A stretch of 64,000 nt of DNA from Pseudomonas sp. MIACH (GTDB lineage Bacteria; Pseudomonadota; Gammaproteobacteria; Pseudomonadales; Pseudomonadaceae). The notes under the pieces were generated by a model. That model was not told where the DNA came from and did no database searches. It worked only from the letters and a program-made list of their open reading frames with translations. The stretch spans positions 1 through 64,000 of the forward strand of contig NZ_LHVO01000024.1 of the NCBI RefSeq assembly GCF_001269925.1, read 5' to 3'. The first letter of the stretch is position 1; each line of letters opens with the position of its first letter. The position numbers and the translations under genes were made by a program. Below, in pieces: positions 38,828 to 47,940 of this stretch.

Positions 38828-39057
38828 CAAAACACCTTCTTCGCCTGTCGCCAGGCGTGTTGCATCACAGGAAGCCCTTCGCAGCTGCGGGCCTGTACCG
38901 CGCGCAGCCCCATGGCGATCTCACCGCGATCAGCCAGTATGCGGACGGCGGCCACATTACCGGAGTGCGGGCCACCACGCACCCCGTTCGACGCGCCCAT
39001 CAACACGTTCATGTTCAGAGCCTGGCAACTGCACAAGGCTTGATGCGTGGTGAGGGT
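38827..39057 (-). pseudogene. phnM: Internally deleted phnM remnant
   Basis: PhnM is the diphosphatase of the C-P lyase pathway. The minus strand here reads TTHQALCSCQALNMNVLMGA followed by SNGVRGGPHSGNVAA, the conserved central PhnM motif (TT.EAA.AS...GM.VLMGAPN.VRGGSHSGNVAA). It then jumps straight to DRGEIAMGLRA...LPVMQHAWRQAKKVF, the PhnM C-terminus. About 55 residues with the active-site Asp region are missing between them, and everything before the motif is missing too. The frame is otherwise open and couples to phnN. Confidence 0.8.
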
Positions 39058-39175
39058 GTTGTGAAAGGTTGATAGGCGTCTGGGGGTTGCCTACCCGAAC
39101 AATCCTACAGCCAGTAGTAAAGCACGTACCTAGGGTATTACTCCCGATCCCTCTCCCCGCAACGGAGACGAAAAA

Positions 39176-40159
39176 GTGCCTGACTCGATAGCCGCGCAAG
39201 TACATGACACCGCTCGAACAGAACAATCCAAGGAGGACGTATTCTTTGCCCTGCTCTCCGGGCTGGCCGGCTTGCACTCGGCCATGTCAGTGATCAGCCT
39301 GGCCAGGAGTTACATGAAGGTCTGCGAACAAAGCGGGTTGAAACTCAACCCTTACTTTGTCAAAAACGGAAACTGCGGCCCCTCGCCGAAAACCCAAAGG
39401 ATGCTTGCACACCGTAAATTGAAGGGCCTGGGGGTTGGCGCAACCGGGGTGACAGTGCCGGCGCTGAGTCCGTCCATATCGCCTGTTCCCATGCCGTTCT
39501 ATGCGGTCAGGCATGCATCGGCCACGGCCTCGACCGCGATACATCTGCGCCAGCTGTCCAAATTGCTGGCGGCTTATCAACCCTTCGCTGCCGGCGATGA
39601 GCAAGTCAGCGACGCGATCAAATGGCTGCAACTGGCCATTGAGGTCAAGCTCAAGAAGCTCGCCTTTCGAGGCACAGAGATGGCCGTGTCGACCACCTCG
39701 ACCTTGCTGTCATTTACGGGCATCGGCCTGGTCGGGAAAATCCCGCTCATTATGGTCAGCTTCCAACTCGAACTGGCCCGGCTGATGGTCAGCGACCGAT
39801 ACGCTGCCCTGTGCAAGGTGGCGGCCATGGAGTTGCACTGGGCGGCCTTTCTTGAACAGAACCCCAGTGCCGCAGATATGCCCCAAGCCAGCCTCGCCGG
39901 CTTGTCCCGAACCGATCAGATCAAGCAGCTTGAACAAAGAAAGATGCAGCTCGGCGCGGCGATCACCACCCAGCTGCGAAGCCAGGCACTCAACGCCCGG
40001 ACCGGCAATACCGGCTTGGGTCCTGCCACCTTGATCATCAAGGAGATCATGGCGAAACATACGCTCCAAGGGCAGTTCTTCGCCGGTCATGATTATTTGG
40101 CCATGATCCAAGAGCCGGCGGGGTGGAATGCTATCGCGGCGAAATTGATGAACATATAA
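39176..40159 (+). CDS. Unrecognised 327-residue protein
   Basis: I do not recognise this protein. It begins at GTG 39176 after the ribosome site ACGGAGACG. Residues 25-45 (FALLSGLAGLHSAMSVISLA) and about 170-195 (TTSTLLSFTGIGLVGKIPLIMVS) are hydrophobic and could insert in a membrane. A Cys/Asn-Gly-rich stretch NPYFVKNGNCGPSPKTQ follows the first, and two helical, charged regions surround the second. No signal peptide is evident. It stands alone beside the C-P lyase ruins; some features recall secreted effector-like proteins, but this is a guess. Confidence 0.7.
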   Translation: MPDSIAAQVHDTARTEQSKEDVFFALLSGLAGLHSAMSVISLARSYMKVCEQSGLKLNPYFVKNGNCGPSPKTQRMLAHRKLKGLGVGATGVTVPALSPSISPVPMPFYAVRHASATASTAIHLRQLSKLLAAYQPFAAGDEQVSDAIKWLQLAIEVKLKKLAFRGTEMAVSTTSTLLSFTGIGLVGKIPLIMVSFQLELARLMVSDRYAALCKVAAMELHWAAFLEQNPSAADMPQASLAGLSRTDQIKQLEQRKMQLGAAITTQLRSQALNARTGNTGLGPATLIIKEIMAKHTLQGQFFAGHDYLAMIQEPAGWNAIAAKLMNI

Positions 40160-40227
40160 GCAGAGGCGCCGGGGGCGATTGTTCAGATGATTGAGATTGC
40201 GTAGTTGTGGGTGCCGCGCAGATCCAC

Positions 40228-40317
40228 TGTGGGAGGGGACTTGCCCCGATTGCGGTTTTTCAGTCGATTAATGTCTGACTGACATACCGCTATCGGGGGC
40301 AAGCCCCCTCCCACATT
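40228..40317. repeat. Paired REP element
   Basis: TGTGGGAGGGGACTTGCCCC and the inverted copy GGGGGCAAGCCCCCTCCCACA flank an inner hairpin around CAGTCGATTAATGTCTGACTG. The layout is the same as the elements at 1-70 and 17892-17981. Confidence 0.8.
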
Positions 40318-40356
40318 TGATCTTCAGTGCTTGGATGAATGGGTTTCACAGGCATG

Positions 40357-40383
40357 AAAAAGGCGACCCGAAGGTCGCCTTTT
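40357..40383 (-). terminator. Terminator at the end of the lipoprotein gene
   Basis: AAAAGGCGACC, loop CGAA, GGTCGCCTTTT form a perfect 11-bp stem with flanking A and T runs, next to the stop codon of the 40385 gene. It can work on both strands and closes the ccm transcript. Confidence 0.85.
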
Positions 40384-40384
40384 G

Positions 40385-40780
40385 TCATTGCACGTACTGC
40401 TTGCTCAAGCCCGGCGGCACGCCCTGTACGTCGGTGTCTTCCCATGGGCCGTTGGGGCTGATGGAGCGGCTCCAGCCGTTACTCCAGCGGTAGTAGGTGC
40501 GCTGGCGGTAGAAGGTGTCGGGCTGGTCGTCCAGCACGTACACCTGCATCTTGCCGTCCCAGTGGCTGGCGGCGCCCGGTGGTGGGGCGAAGGTGGGCGA
40601 TTTGGTCGGCAGTGGCTTCGGCGGCGGGGTCACCGGGCCCGAGGGTTTGGTGCTCGGCTGGGTCGAAGGGCCTGACGGCGGGATGGTCGGGCCAGTCGGC
40701 GCGGGCGGTGGGCGGTGGACCGCACAAGCGCTCAGGCCCAATACCAGGCTGAGCAGGGTGATGCGTGCAAATGCGGTCAT
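40385..40780 (-). CDS. Small proline-rich lipoprotein
   Basis: A 131-residue protein with a lipobox LSAC at about residue 19, so it is probably lipid-anchored. A Pro/Thr/Ser-rich linker (residues 22-70) leads to a compact C-terminal domain rich in Trp, Tyr and Arg (DTFYRQRTYYRWSNGWSRSISPNGPW). The family is unknown to me. It lies 15 bp after ccmI and may be co-transcribed with the ccm genes. Confidence 0.78.
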   Translation of the reverse strand: MTAFARITLLSLVLGLSACAVHRPPPAPTGPTIPPSGPSTQPSTKPSGPVTPPPKPLPTKSPTFAPPPGAASHWDGKMQVYVLDDQPDTFYRQRTYYRWSNGWSRSISPNGPWEDTDVQGVPPGLSKQYVQ

Positions 40781-40795
40781 AGGCGTTTCCTCGAA

Positions 40796-41980
40796 TTACT
40801 TGTCCGGACTGTCAATGGTCAGCTGCTGCAGGGCAGTGGTGGTGCTGGCCAAGGGTTGGCTGCGGCCGATCCACTCGCCAGTGGTCGGTTGACCGGCCCG
40901 GGATATGCGCGCAACCAGTTGGACTTCAGGGAAGTTGGACAGTTTCAACTGCGGCATCATCGCGTCGGCATCGCCCAATTCGACGGTGACGGGCAGTTCG
41001 GCGACGGTGACGCGCTTGGCGGCCAACGGCGCAGGCGGGCCGGAGACGGCGCGGGCAAAGATGAAGACGCTGTCGGTTGGCAGGGCCTTGGCCTTGACCT
41101 CAGCGGACAGATCCACGCGGACGCTCATCACGGTTTTTTGCGCGACGACGCCACCGCTTTCTTTCAGTTTCTCGGCAGCGCGGTCGATGCCACCTTGCAG
41201 CGCGACACGCGAATTGTCTTGCGGTGGCAGTTGCGCCAGCAGGCGGCTCCAGTAGTCGATGGCTTCTTGATAACGCTGGCCTTCGAACGCGGCGATACCG
41301 AGCAGGCCGAGGCTGGTGACTTCTTTCGGGTCCAGCTTCAAGGCTTCGTCGGTCAACGCCTGGACCTTGGGCGACCACTGTTTGTTGTCGGCAAAGTACT
41401 GCGCCTGGGCCCATTGCCCCAACAGCTCCGGCTGGCGTCCGGCCAACGCCACGGTCCGTTCGAAAACCTTGGCGGCATCGGCGGGACGGTCCTGGGCCAT
41501 GTAGGCGCGGCCAAGGAAGTACAAACCTTCCGCCGAATCCGGCTGCGCGGCGGCGGCGCGTTCCAGGCGCTGGGTCATGTCTTCCATGGACACCGGCGGC
41601 TGGGAGAATTCGCGGGTCAGTTCAACCTTGTCGCTGGCGCCGAAGTGCATATACAGGCCCAGGCCGAGCACCGGCACGAGGACGGCGGCGAGCAACGGCA
41701 GCGGTTTGCCCAGGCGCGATTCGCGGGGCTTTTCCACGCCTTCGGTGTCGGCCAGCAGCTCGCGTGCGGCTTCGGCGCGACCGGTGTCGAGCTGCGCGGC
41801 ATTGAGCACGCCTTCGTCCTGCTGCACTTGCAGCTCGGCCACACGCTCTTGGTAAAGCGCCACGTTCAGCGCGGTGCGATCCTCTTCACGCTGGGCACGG
41901 CGACCGCGCAACACAGGGATCAACAGGAAACTCAGGGCAATCAGAAGCAGCAAGCCGGCTGCGAGCCAGAAATCAATCAT
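40796..41980 (-). CDS. ccmI: Cytochrome c biogenesis protein CcmI
   Basis: Membrane-anchored chaperone that holds apocytochrome c and delivers it to the haem ligase. The 394 residues start [20 protein letters not shown], an N-terminal membrane helix followed by a cytoplasmic coiled region, a second helix around 95-112 and a periplasmic TPR-rich part ([20 protein letters not shown] and similar). A C-terminal domain follows. It overlaps ccmH by 8 bp. Confidence 0.93.
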   Translation of the reverse strand: MIDFWLAAGLLLLIALSFLLIPVLRGRRAQREEDRTALNVALYQERVAELQVQQDEGVLNAAQLDTGRAEAARELLADTEGVEKPRESRLGKPLPLLAAVLVPVLGLGLYMHFGASDKVELTREFSQPPVSMEDMTQRLERAAAAQPDSAEGLYFLGRAYMAQDRPADAAKVFERTVALAGRQPELLGQWAQAQYFADNKQWSPKVQALTDEALKLDPKEVTSLGLLGIAAFEGQRYQEAIDYWSRLLAQLPPQDNSRVALQGGIDRAAEKLKESGGVVAQKTVMSVRVDLSAEVKAKALPTDSVFIFARAVSGPPAPLAAKRVTVAELPVTVELGDADAMMPQLKLSNFPEVQLVARISRAGQPTTGEWIGRSQPLASTTTALQQLTIDSPDK

Positions 41981-42446
41981 CAGTCTTGGTGTCCAGCAAT
42001 TGGTCGAGGCGTTGGCGCTCTTCGGGGGATAGCGCGTCGGAACCATCGGTAGGCGCGGCGCGGCGACGGCGGACGATCACGGCCATGACGACCACGCCGG
42101 CCAGCAGCAGCCCGGCGGGGCCGAACCAGAGCAGCGCGGTTTTGCCGGTGAGGGCCGGTTTGTAGCGCACGAAATCACCGTAGCGGTCGACCATGAAGTC
42201 GATGATCTGCTGGTTGTCCTTGCCCTCCCCCAGCATGCGGAAGATTTCCTTGCGCAGGTCGGCGGCGATGGGCGCGTTGGAGTCGGCGATGTCCTGGTTC
42301 TGGCACTTGGGGCAGCGCAGTTCCTTGGTCAATTCGCGGAAACGCTCGCGGTCACCGTCCTTGGCGAATTCGTAAGTGTCGATGGCGGCGTGGGCCACCC
42401 CGGCCAAGCCCAGCGCCAGCACGGCAGCGGCTAACAAGCGCTTCAT
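41973..42446 (-). CDS. ccmH: Cytochrome c biogenesis protein CcmH (CycL)
   Basis: Thiol oxidoreductase that reduces the apocytochrome disulfide before haem attachment. 157 residues with a signal peptide (AGVAHA-AI), the redox motif [19 protein letters not shown] and one C-terminal membrane helix (about 104-125). Starting at ATG 42446 it overlaps the end of ccmG by 4 bp. Confidence 0.96.
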   Translation of the reverse strand: MKRLLAAAVLALGLAGVAHAAIDTYEFAKDGDRERFRELTKELRCPKCQNQDIADSNAPIAADLRKEIFRMLGEGKDNQQIIDFMVDRYGDFVRYKPALTGKTALLWFGPAGLLLAGVVVMAVIVRRRRAAPTDGSDALSPEERQRLDQLLDTKTDD

Positions 42447-42979
42447 GGCTTGGCCTCGTCGACCAGCGCCTGGTACTTGGCGGCCAGTTGCTCGCGCCAC
42501 ACCACTTCGTCGATCACGCCGACGTATTTGTCGCGGATCACACCCTTGGCGTCGATAAAGAAGGTTTCCGGGGCGCCGTACACGCCGAGGTTCAAACCGA
42601 GGTTGCCGTCTTCATCACGAATATCCAACTGGTACGGGTTGTGGAACTCCGCCAGCCACTTCAAGGCCGCCGCGTTGTCGTCCTTGTAGTTGATGCCGTA
42701 GATCACCACGCCCTTCTCGGCCAGCTTGTTCAGCACCGGGTGCTCGACGCGGCAGGAGATGCACCAGGTGCCCCACACGTTGACCAGCGCCGGTTTGCCG
42801 AGCAGGTCGGCCTGGGTCAAGGTCTTGTCACCCTGCACGGTCGGCAGGCTGAACGCGGGGAACGGCTTGCCGATCATCGCCGAGGGCAACTCGGCCGGGT
42901 CCAGGTACAAGCCGCGATACAGAAACACCGCTACCACCAGGAACACTGCCAGCGGCAACACCATCAACCAACGCTTCAT
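42443..42979 (-). CDS. ccmG: Thiol:disulfide interchange protein CcmG/DsbE
   Basis: Membrane-anchored thioredoxin-like protein keeping the c-type cytochrome maturation thiols reduced. 178 residues: an N-terminal helix (4-22), then a thioredoxin fold with active site WGTWCISCRVEHP and the conserved GVYGAPETFFIDAKG cis-proline segment. Overlaps of 4 bp with both neighbours show tight coupling. Confidence 0.96.
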   Translation of the reverse strand: MKRWLMVLPLAVFLVVAVFLYRGLYLDPAELPSAMIGKPFPAFSLPTVQGDKTLTQADLLGKPALVNVWGTWCISCRVEHPVLNKLAEKGVVIYGINYKDDNAAALKWLAEFHNPYQLDIRDEDGNLGLNLGVYGAPETFFIDAKGVIRDKYVGVIDEVVWREQLAAKYQALVDEAKP

Positions 42980-44964
42980 ACCGCCGCTCCTTGCATACCC
43001 AGCGCTTCACGCACCCGGCTCTTGACCTTGACCCGATACCTGCGGTCCAGCGCCGCGAGCAAACCACCAAAGCCGGTGAGCAAACCACCGAACCAGATCC
43101 AGCGCACGAACGGTTTCACATGCACGCGCACGGCCCAGGCGCCATCGCCCAGGGGCTCACCCAGGGCCACATAGAGGTCACGGGTGAATCCGGCATCAAT
43201 GCCGGCTTCGGTCATCATCGAGCTTTGTACGGTGTACAGGCGTTTTTCCGGGTGCAGCACGGCGATCTCTTTACCGTTACGGACTACGCGCACGGTGCCT
43301 TTGTCTGACGTGAAGTTCGGCCCTTCGAAGTGCTTGGCGCCTTCGAAGATGAAGTGGTAACCGGCCAGGTCCATGGACTCACCCGGCGCCAGGCGCAGGT
43401 CGCGCTCGGCACTGTTCTGGCTGGACAGCACCACGCCGAGGGCGCACACGGCGATGCCGATGTGGGCGATCTGCATGCCCCAGTAGCTGCGGGTCAGGGT
43501 CGGCAGGCCTTTGATCAGGCCTTTGTGGCGGGTCTTGTCGACGATGTCACGCACACCGGCCAGCAACACCCAGGCGGCGAGCAGGAAGGTGGCGAGCACC
43601 GCCCAGTTGAAGTCGCCATAGGCAATCCCGGCGACCACGGCCAGGGCCACGCTGCCGAGCAGCACCGGCATCAACATGCCGGCCAGCCATTTGACCGGGG
43701 TGTCCTTCCAGCGCACCAGCATGCCGACCGCCATCACCACCATCAACAGGCCCATCAACGGAATAAACAACGCGTTGAAATACGGCGGTCCGACAGACAG
43801 TTTGGCGCCGCTCAGGGCATCCAGCACCAAGGGGTACAAGGTGCCGAGCAGGATCATCGACGCGGCCACCACCAACACCAGGTTATTGCCCAGCAGCAGG
43901 GTTTCCCGCGACCACAGGTTGAAGCCGACCTGGCTCTTGACCACCGGCGCGCGCAGGGCGAACAGGGTGAGGGAGCCGCCGACCACAAACAGCAGGAAGA
44001 TCAGGATGAACACGCCGCGCTCCGGGTCGGAGGCGAAGGCATGCACCGAGGTCAACACGCCCGAACGCACGAGGAAGGTGCCGAGCAGGCTGAGGGAAAA
44101 TGCCGCGATGGCCAGCAGCACGGTCCAGCTCTTGAACACGCCGCGTTTTTCGGTGACGGCCAACGAGTGAATCAGTGCGGTACCCACCAGCCATGGCATG
44201 AACGAGGCGTTTTCCACCGGGTCCCAGAACCACCAACCGCCCCAGCCGAGTTCGTAGTAGGCCCACCACGAACCGAGGGTGATGCCGATACCGAGGAAGG
44301 CCCAGGCGACGATGGTCCACGGCCGCGACCAGCGCGCCCAGGCCGCATCGAGGCGCCCGCCGAGCAAGGCGGCGATGGCGAAGGCAAAGGCCACGGAGAA
44401 ACCGACGTACCCCATGTAGAGCATCGGCGGGTGCACGATCAGGCCGATGTCTTGCAACAGCGGGTTGAGGTCGTGACCGTCCGCCGGGATCTGCGGCAGG
44501 ATGCGGGTGAACGGGTTGGAGGTCATGATCAGGAACAGCAGGAAGCCGATACTGATCATGCCCATCACTGCCAGCACCCGTGCCAGCATGACTTGCGGCA
44601 ACTGGCGCGAGAACACCGACACCGCGAAGGTCCAGCCGCCAAGGATCAACGCCCACAGCAGCAGCGAACCTTCGTGGGCACCCCACACCGCGCTGAACTT
44701 GTAGTACCACGGCAAGGCGCTGTTGGAGTTATTGGCCACATAGGCGACGGAAAAGTCGTCGGTCATAAAGGCGTAGGTCAGGCAGCCAAACGCGAACACC
44801 AGGAACGCACACTGGCCCCAGGCGGCCGGCTGCGCCAGGCTCATCCACAGGCGGTCCCCACGCCAGGCACCGAGCAACGGCACCACTGCCTGGACGATGG
44901 CAAAGCACAGGGCGAGGATCATCGCCAACTGGCCCAGTTCCGGAATAAACAATGCGGACGTCAT
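42976..44964 (-). CDS. ccmF: Haem lyase subunit CcmF
   Basis: Large membrane component that attaches haem to apocytochrome c. The 662 residues show about 15 membrane helices, the WWD-type signature GSWWAYYELGWGGWWFWDPV and conserved His-bearing loops. I take ATG 44964; a GTG lies directly before it and adds one residue. It follows ccmE after three bases. Confidence 0.97.
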   Translation of the reverse strand: MTSALFIPELGQLAMILALCFAIVQAVVPLLGAWRGDRLWMSLAQPAAWGQCAFLVFAFGCLTYAFMTDDFSVAYVANNSNSALPWYYKFSAVWGAHEGSLLLWALILGGWTFAVSVFSRQLPQVMLARVLAVMGMISIGFLLFLIMTSNPFTRILPQIPADGHDLNPLLQDIGLIVHPPMLYMGYVGFSVAFAFAIAALLGGRLDAAWARWSRPWTIVAWAFLGIGITLGSWWAYYELGWGGWWFWDPVENASFMPWLVGTALIHSLAVTEKRGVFKSWTVLLAIAAFSLSLLGTFLVRSGVLTSVHAFASDPERGVFILIFLLFVVGGSLTLFALRAPVVKSQVGFNLWSRETLLLGNNLVLVVAASMILLGTLYPLVLDALSGAKLSVGPPYFNALFIPLMGLLMVVMAVGMLVRWKDTPVKWLAGMLMPVLLGSVALAVVAGIAYGDFNWAVLATFLLAAWVLLAGVRDIVDKTRHKGLIKGLPTLTRSYWGMQIAHIGIAVCALGVVLSSQNSAERDLRLAPGESMDLAGYHFIFEGAKHFEGPNFTSDKGTVRVVRNGKEIAVLHPEKRLYTVQSSMMTEAGIDAGFTRDLYVALGEPLGDGAWAVRVHVKPFVRWIWFGGLLTGFGGLLAALDRRYRVKVKSRVREALGMQGAAV

Positions 44965-44967
44965 CAC

Positions 44968-45423
44968 TTAGCCCTCCTTGGCAGGGGTTGGCGCGGACTG
45001 GCCGCTGTCCTTGAGGGCTTTGGTCACCTCAGGTGGCATGTATTTTTCGTCGTGCTTGGCCAGCACTTCATCGGCCACCACCACGCCGTCGGCGTTGAGC
45101 TTGCCCAGGGCGACGATGCCCTGGCCTTCGCGGAACAGGTCCGGGAGGATGCCGCGATAAGTGATGGTCACGGATTTGCTGAAGTCGGTGACCACGAAGG
45201 TCACGTCGAGGGAGTCGCCGGAACGCTTCAGCGAGCCCTTCTCCACCATGCCGCCGGCGCGGATGCGCGTGTCCAGCGGCGCTTCGCCGTTGGCAATTTG
45301 GGTCGGGGTGTAGAACAGGTTGATGTTCTGCTGCAACGCGCTCAAGGCCAGGGCCACGGCAATGCCGACGCCGGCCAGGATGGCAAGGATGATCAACAGA
45401 CGCTTTCTACGCAGCGGATTCAC
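44968..45423 (-). CDS. ccmE: Haem chaperone CcmE
   Basis: Periplasmic chaperone that binds haem covalently and passes it to CcmF. 151 residues with an N-terminal membrane anchor (about 8-28) and an OB-fold domain. The haem-binding histidine lies in [15 protein letters not shown], matching the conserved HxxxY motif. The start overlaps ccmD by 4 bp. Confidence 0.97.
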   Translation of the reverse strand: MNPLRRKRLLIILAILAGVGIAVALALSALQQNINLFYTPTQIANGEAPLDTRIRAGGMVEKGSLKRSGDSLDVTFVVTDFSKSVTITYRGILPDLFREGQGIVALGKLNADGVVVADEVLAKHDEKYMPPEVTKALKDSGQSAPTPAKEG

Positions 45424-45596
45424 TTTTCAGTCTCCCGGCGCAGACGACGCGCCTCTTGTTGCAGGTAACGCTTGCGGGCCAGGATCGGCGCGGCGACGTT
45501 AAGGGCCAGCACGGCCAGGCAGATGCCATAGGCCGTCCAGACATACAGGCCGTGATGGCCCATGGCGAGAAAATCACTGAAAGAAGCAAAACTCAT
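45420..45596 (-). CDS. ccmD: Haem exporter protein CcmD
   Basis: Small single-helix protein (58 residues, [20 protein letters not shown]...) needed for release of holo-CcmE from CcmABC. The membrane helix is at about 15-37, and a basic, Arg-rich tail follows. The ATG at 45596 overlaps the end of ccmC by 4 bp; a longer in-frame start is unlikely. Confidence 0.94.
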   Translation of the reverse strand: MSFASFSDFLAMGHHGLYVWTAYGICLAVLALNVAAPILARKRYLQQEARRLRRETEK

Positions 45597-46348
45597 CCAC
45601 GCGCTCCCAGGCAGCTTTGCACTTCGGCCTTGACCCAACTGGCGCGGGCTTCACGCTTGAGCACTTCAAGGCGCATGCGCATCAGCAGCACGGCGCCGAA
45701 GAAACAGTAGAAGCCCAGCACCATCAGCAGCAACGGCGCCCACATTTCCACGGGCATCGCCGGTTTTTCGGTGAGGGTGAAGGTGGCGCCCTGGTGCAGG
45801 GTGTTCCACCACTCCACCGAGTATTTGATGATCGGGATGTTGATCACGCCGACAATCGCCAGCACCGCGCAGGCCTTGGCGGCGCTGTCACGATTGCTGA
45901 TCGCGTTGCCCAGGGCAATAAGACCGAAGTACAGGAACAGCAGGATCAACATGGACGTTAGTCGCGCATCCCACACCCACCACGAACCCCAGGTGGGTTT
46001 GCCCCAGATCGCACCGGTGACCAGCGCCACGGCGGTCATCCACGCACCGATGGGCGCGGCGCATTGCAGCGCGACGTCCGCGAGTTTCATCTTCCAGACC
46101 AGGCCGACGACGCCGCACACCGCCAGCATCACGTAGCAGGACTGGGCCAGCATCGCGGCAGGCACGTGAATGTAGATGATGCGAAAGCTGTTGCCTTGCT
46201 GGTAGTCCGGCGGCGCGAAGGCCAGGCCCCAGACAAGGCCGATGCCGATCAGCAACACGGCGGCGATGCTGAACCAAGGCAGCAGTTTGCCACTGATGCC
46301 GTAGAACCATTTGGGCGAGCCGAGCTTGTGAAACCAGGTCCAGTTCAT
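45593..46348 (-). CDS. ccmC: Haem exporter protein CcmC
   Basis: Six-helix membrane protein that loads haem onto CcmE. The 251 residues contain the tryptophan-rich [18 protein letters not shown] motif and the conserved histidines in YIHVPAAM and WWNTLHQG. Between it and ccmB lies a 91-bp gap, the largest inside this operon. Confidence 0.96.
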   Translation of the reverse strand: MNWTWFHKLGSPKWFYGISGKLLPWFSIAAVLLIGIGLVWGLAFAPPDYQQGNSFRIIYIHVPAAMLAQSCYVMLAVCGVVGLVWKMKLADVALQCAAPIGAWMTAVALVTGAIWGKPTWGSWWVWDARLTSMLILLFLYFGLIALGNAISNRDSAAKACAVLAIVGVINIPIIKYSVEWWNTLHQGATFTLTEKPAMPVEMWAPLLLMVLGFYCFFGAVLLMRMRLEVLKREARASWVKAEVQSCLGARG

Positions 46349-46439
46349 TGCTGTTTCTCACGGTTGCTTCTCGTCATTGCGAGAAGCGTAGGGTCTTTCT
46401 TATGTTGAAGAGCTGACAATGTCGCTGGGTCAGACCTCA

Positions 46440-47108
46440 TTATTCGCCGACGCTGATCTTCAGGCCGGCGGCGATAGCAAAGGGTGTCAGGGTTACCGCC
46501 AGGGCGGTCAGGCTGCCAAGCCACAGGAGGTAACCGGTCGCCGGCATGCCCATGAGCGCGGCTTGCAACGCGCCGCTGCCCAGGATCAGTACCGGGATAT
46601 ACAAAGGCAGAATCAACAGTGCCAGCAACAGGCCACCCCGTTTCAAGCCGACGGTCAACGCGGCACCCACCGCCCCCAACAGGCTGAGTACCGGGGTGCC
46701 AAGCAGCAGGCTCAGCAGCAGGATCGGCAGGCATTCGCTGGGCAATCCCAGCATCATCGCCAGCAGTGGCGAGAGCAAGACTAGCGCCAAGCCGGAAAAA
46801 GCCCAGTGTGCCAGTACCTTGGCCAGGACCAGAAGTGGCAGAGGGTGCGACGAAAGGACCCACTGTTCGAGGGAACCGTCTTCGAAATCACTGCGAAACA
46901 GCCCGTCCAGCGAGAGCAGGACGGACAAAAGGGCCGCGACCCACACCAGCCCCGGCGACAAGGTTTGCAACAGTTTAGTCTCGGGGCCGACCGCCAACGG
47001 GAACAACGCAATCACGATGGCGAAGAACACCAGCGGGTTGGCCAATTCGGCCGGACGACGGCACAGCAACCGGGCTTCGCGGGCGACCAACAGCGCAAAC
47101 ACACTCAT
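46440..47108 (-). CDS. ccmB: Haem exporter protein CcmB
   Basis: Membrane subunit of the CcmAB ABC transporter, 222 residues with six helices. The start ATG 47108 ([22 protein letters not shown]) overlaps the end of ccmA by 4 bp. The open frame runs on upstream across ccmA in another frame, and that part is not coding. Confidence 0.95.
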   Translation of the reverse strand: MSVFALLVAREARLLCRRPAELANPLVFFAIVIALFPLAVGPETKLLQTLSPGLVWVAALLSVLLSLDGLFRSDFEDGSLEQWVLSSHPLPLLVLAKVLAHWAFSGLALVLLSPLLAMMLGLPSECLPILLLSLLLGTPVLSLLGAVGAALTVGLKRGGLLLALLILPLYIPVLILGSGALQAALMGMPATGYLLWLGSLTALAVTLTPFAIAAGLKISVGE

Positions 47109-47740
47109 ACCGACCACCGGCCCAGGTCGAGGTCGCGGTAACCGACCGGCATGCGCGCCAGGCTGTGGTGGGTGGTGAGCACCACCTGGCCGCCCTGCTC
47201 GCAGTGCTGCGCCAGGTGTTCTTCCAATTGGGCGACGCCTTGTTTGTCGAGGGCGGTGAAAGGTTCGTCGAGAATCCACAGCGGCGGGCCTGGCAGATAA
47301 AGACGCGCCAGGGCCACGCGGCGCTGTTGGCCGGCGGACAGGGTGTGACAGGGAACGTCTTCGAAACCCTTGAGGCCGACGGCGGCCAGGGCCTGCCAGA
47401 TGGCGTCGCGGGTGGCGGGATGATGCAGGGCGCTGAGCCAGCTGAGATTTTCTTCGGCGGTGAGCACGTCCTTGATCCCGGCGGCGTGGCCGATCCAGAT
47501 CAGGTTGCGCGCCAGTTCGGTGCGTTGTTCGTTGAGCGGCTTGCCGTTCAGTCGGACTTCACCGGCCGTGGGCTGCATCAAGCCGGCCAGCAGGCGCAGC
47601 AGGCTGGTCTTGCCGCTGCCATTGGGGCCGCTGATCTGCACCATATCGCCGCCCGCCACACGCAGGTCGAGGTGCTCGAACAGCAGACGCAGGTCGCGTT
47701 CACAGGAGAGCGCTACGGCTTCAAGAAGAGGGCTGGTCAA
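47105..47740 (-). CDS. ccmA: Haem exporter ATP-binding protein CcmA
   Basis: ATPase of the CcmAB complex that drives release of haem-loaded CcmE. The 211 residues include Walker [17 protein letters not shown], the ABC signature [14 protein letters not shown], Walker [13 protein letters not shown] and the switch histidine TTHHSL. It is the first gene of the ccm operon; the 200-bp gap to the divergent fliK-like gene should contain both promoters. Confidence 0.96.
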   Translation of the reverse strand: MTSPLLEAVALSCERDLRLLFEHLDLRVAGGDMVQISGPNGSGKTSLLRLLAGLMQPTAGEVRLNGKPLNEQRTELARNLIWIGHAAGIKDVLTAEENLSWLSALHHPATRDAIWQALAAVGLKGFEDVPCHTLSAGQQRRVALARLYLPGPPLWILDEPFTALDKQGVAQLEEHLAQHCEQGGQVVLTTHHSLARMPVGYRDLDLGRWSV

Positions 47741-47940
47741 GAGATCGCGGGCCTTTACGGTTCAAGTCGGCGGTGCAGCGGCCGTTATAGAAAGAAGCAC
47801 AATAACGGCTTTGGCGACCGATTTTAGAGAGCTGGATCAAATAGTTGTGAGGTTTTTACCGCTCTCTTTGCAGACGGGCGGCATTATACATGCGATGCCC
47901 TACGCTAAAGAGGGCTATTTCCCCAGAGACGATGCGCACG

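Noticed and set aside
38462..39043. A 193-codon plus-strand frame over phnN and phnM
   Set aside because: Antisense to a convincing phnN with no protein-like features.
37299..40159. A prophage or integrative island
   Set aside because: The region is plainly plastic (hicAB, gene remnants, an orphan gene), but I found no integrase, tRNA gene or flanking direct repeats.
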